NCBI GenBank assembly: GCA_016213125.1 | Contig: JACRBR010000192.1 | Coordinates: forward strand, 1 to 5,529 | DNA: 5,529 bases | Source of the DNA: Chloroflexota bacterium | GTDB lineage: Bacteria; Chloroflexota; Dehalococcoidia; DSTF01; JACRBR01 | Direction of reading: 5' to 3' | Shown: in pieces, positions 5,230-5,529 of the stretch | How the letters are laid out: every line of letters starts with the position of its first letter | How positions within the stretch are numbered: position 1 is the stretch's first letter | The notes under the pieces: model-generated | The model's input: only the letters and a program-made list of their open reading frames with translations | Databases searched by the model: none | Told to the model about the DNA's origin: nothing | Translations under genes and position numbers: made by a program

Positions 5230-5529
5230 TCACGGCGTCACCGTCCGTGGCTCTTCCGTCGGGAAGAAGCCGTTGCGGTCGACGTCGAAGCGGTACTCCG
5301 CGTCCGCGATCTCGCTGTACTCGATCCGGCGCTCCGTGATCAGCGCGCCCGCCAGGGACCGCGCCGTCACCACCTGCGGGAACCGCTCGCGCTTCAGCAC
5401 GAACGTCCCCTGCCGGTTCGACGCCAGCTCCTGCGACTGACCGTCCTCGAACGAGATCATCACCGGCTCCGACACCAGGTTGCGGATCACGAAGCCGCGC
5501 TGCTGGCCCGCCTCGCCGCCGAACCGCGC
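5230..5529 (-). CDS. C-terminal end of a protein of unknown function (truncated by window edge)
   Basis: The frame is open from the right edge to a TGA at 5230-5232, giving 99 residues. I do not recognise the family. The visible part is charged and soluble-looking, with alternating hydrophobic residues suggestive of beta strands: GFVIRNLVSEPVMISFEDGQ, then GTFVLKRERFPQVVTA, then RRIEYSEIADAEYRFDVDRN, ending FFPTEEPRTVTP. There is no membrane segment in this part, though one could lie upstream. G/C-ending codons dominate, in keeping with a native gene. A GTG at 5488-5490 could be read as a start, but the frame continues beyond it with coding-like composition, so the true start is most likely outside the window. 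It converges with the Fic gene, and array 2 fills the space between them. Confidence 0.6.
   Translation of the reverse strand, partial: ARFGGEAGQQRGFVIRNLVSEPVMISFEDGQSQELASNRQGTFVLKRERFPQVVTARSLAGALITERRIEYSEIADAEYRFDVDRNGFFPTEEPRTVTP

Noticed and set aside
4908..5339. Short open frames on both strands in and beside array 2
   Set aside because: They are translations of the repeat units, or shadows of the minus-strand gene at the right edge.

Overview
This 5.5 kb window is chromosomal DNA of a high-GC bacterium, with GC strongly preferred at third codon positions. No rRNA, tRNA, CRISPR or transposase gene is visible. The intergenic gaps carry three kinds of short dispersed repeat: CACAGAG-type arrays, a CHPERSEGS-type element and a GTCGGAG hairpin. 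Such repeats are typical of large genomes of environmental bacteria. Candidate TANNNT promoters lie 6-8 nt before two start codons, which suggests leaderless transcripts. I lean weakly towards a Chloroflexota, Gemmatimonadota or Acidobacteriota-like lineage, but nothing in the window settles taxonomy.

Layout from left to right: (1) 1-890, minus strand, N-terminal two thirds of an MFS efflux-type transporter running off the left edge. (2) 891-1439, a gene-free stretch filled with repeats: one CACAGAG copy on the plus strand, a CHPERSEGS element, then four direct copies of a ~102-bp unit in the opposite orientation. (3) 1440-2210, minus strand, a complete alpha/beta hydrolase. (4) 2211-2387, the divergent intergenic region, holding a long GTCGGAG-type inverted repeat. 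(5) 2388-3530, plus strand, a MidA/NDUFAF7-like (DUF185) SAM-dependent methyltransferase. (6) 3531-3687, a terminator-like hairpin followed by two palindromic sites around a promoter. (7) 3688-4878, plus strand, a Fic-family (AMPylase-type) protein with a C-terminal winged-helix-like domain. (8) 4879-5229, a second ~103-bp repeat array. (9) 5230-5529, minus strand, the C-terminal end of an unrecognised protein.

The genes do not form an obvious pathway; each looks like its own transcription unit. The most coherent regulatory unit is the Fic gene. Two near-identical palindromes, 41 bp apart and in opposite orientations, cover its promoter, and a third half-site falls on its ribosome binding site. 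With a DNA-binding-like domain at the protein's C terminus, this suggests self-repression. The Fic gene also has visibly more A/T-ending codons than its neighbour, consistent with later acquisition. The second interesting theme is how the repeat arrays are placed: each begins within a few nucleotides of a gene's stop codon, and the units within one array resemble each other more than those of the other array.
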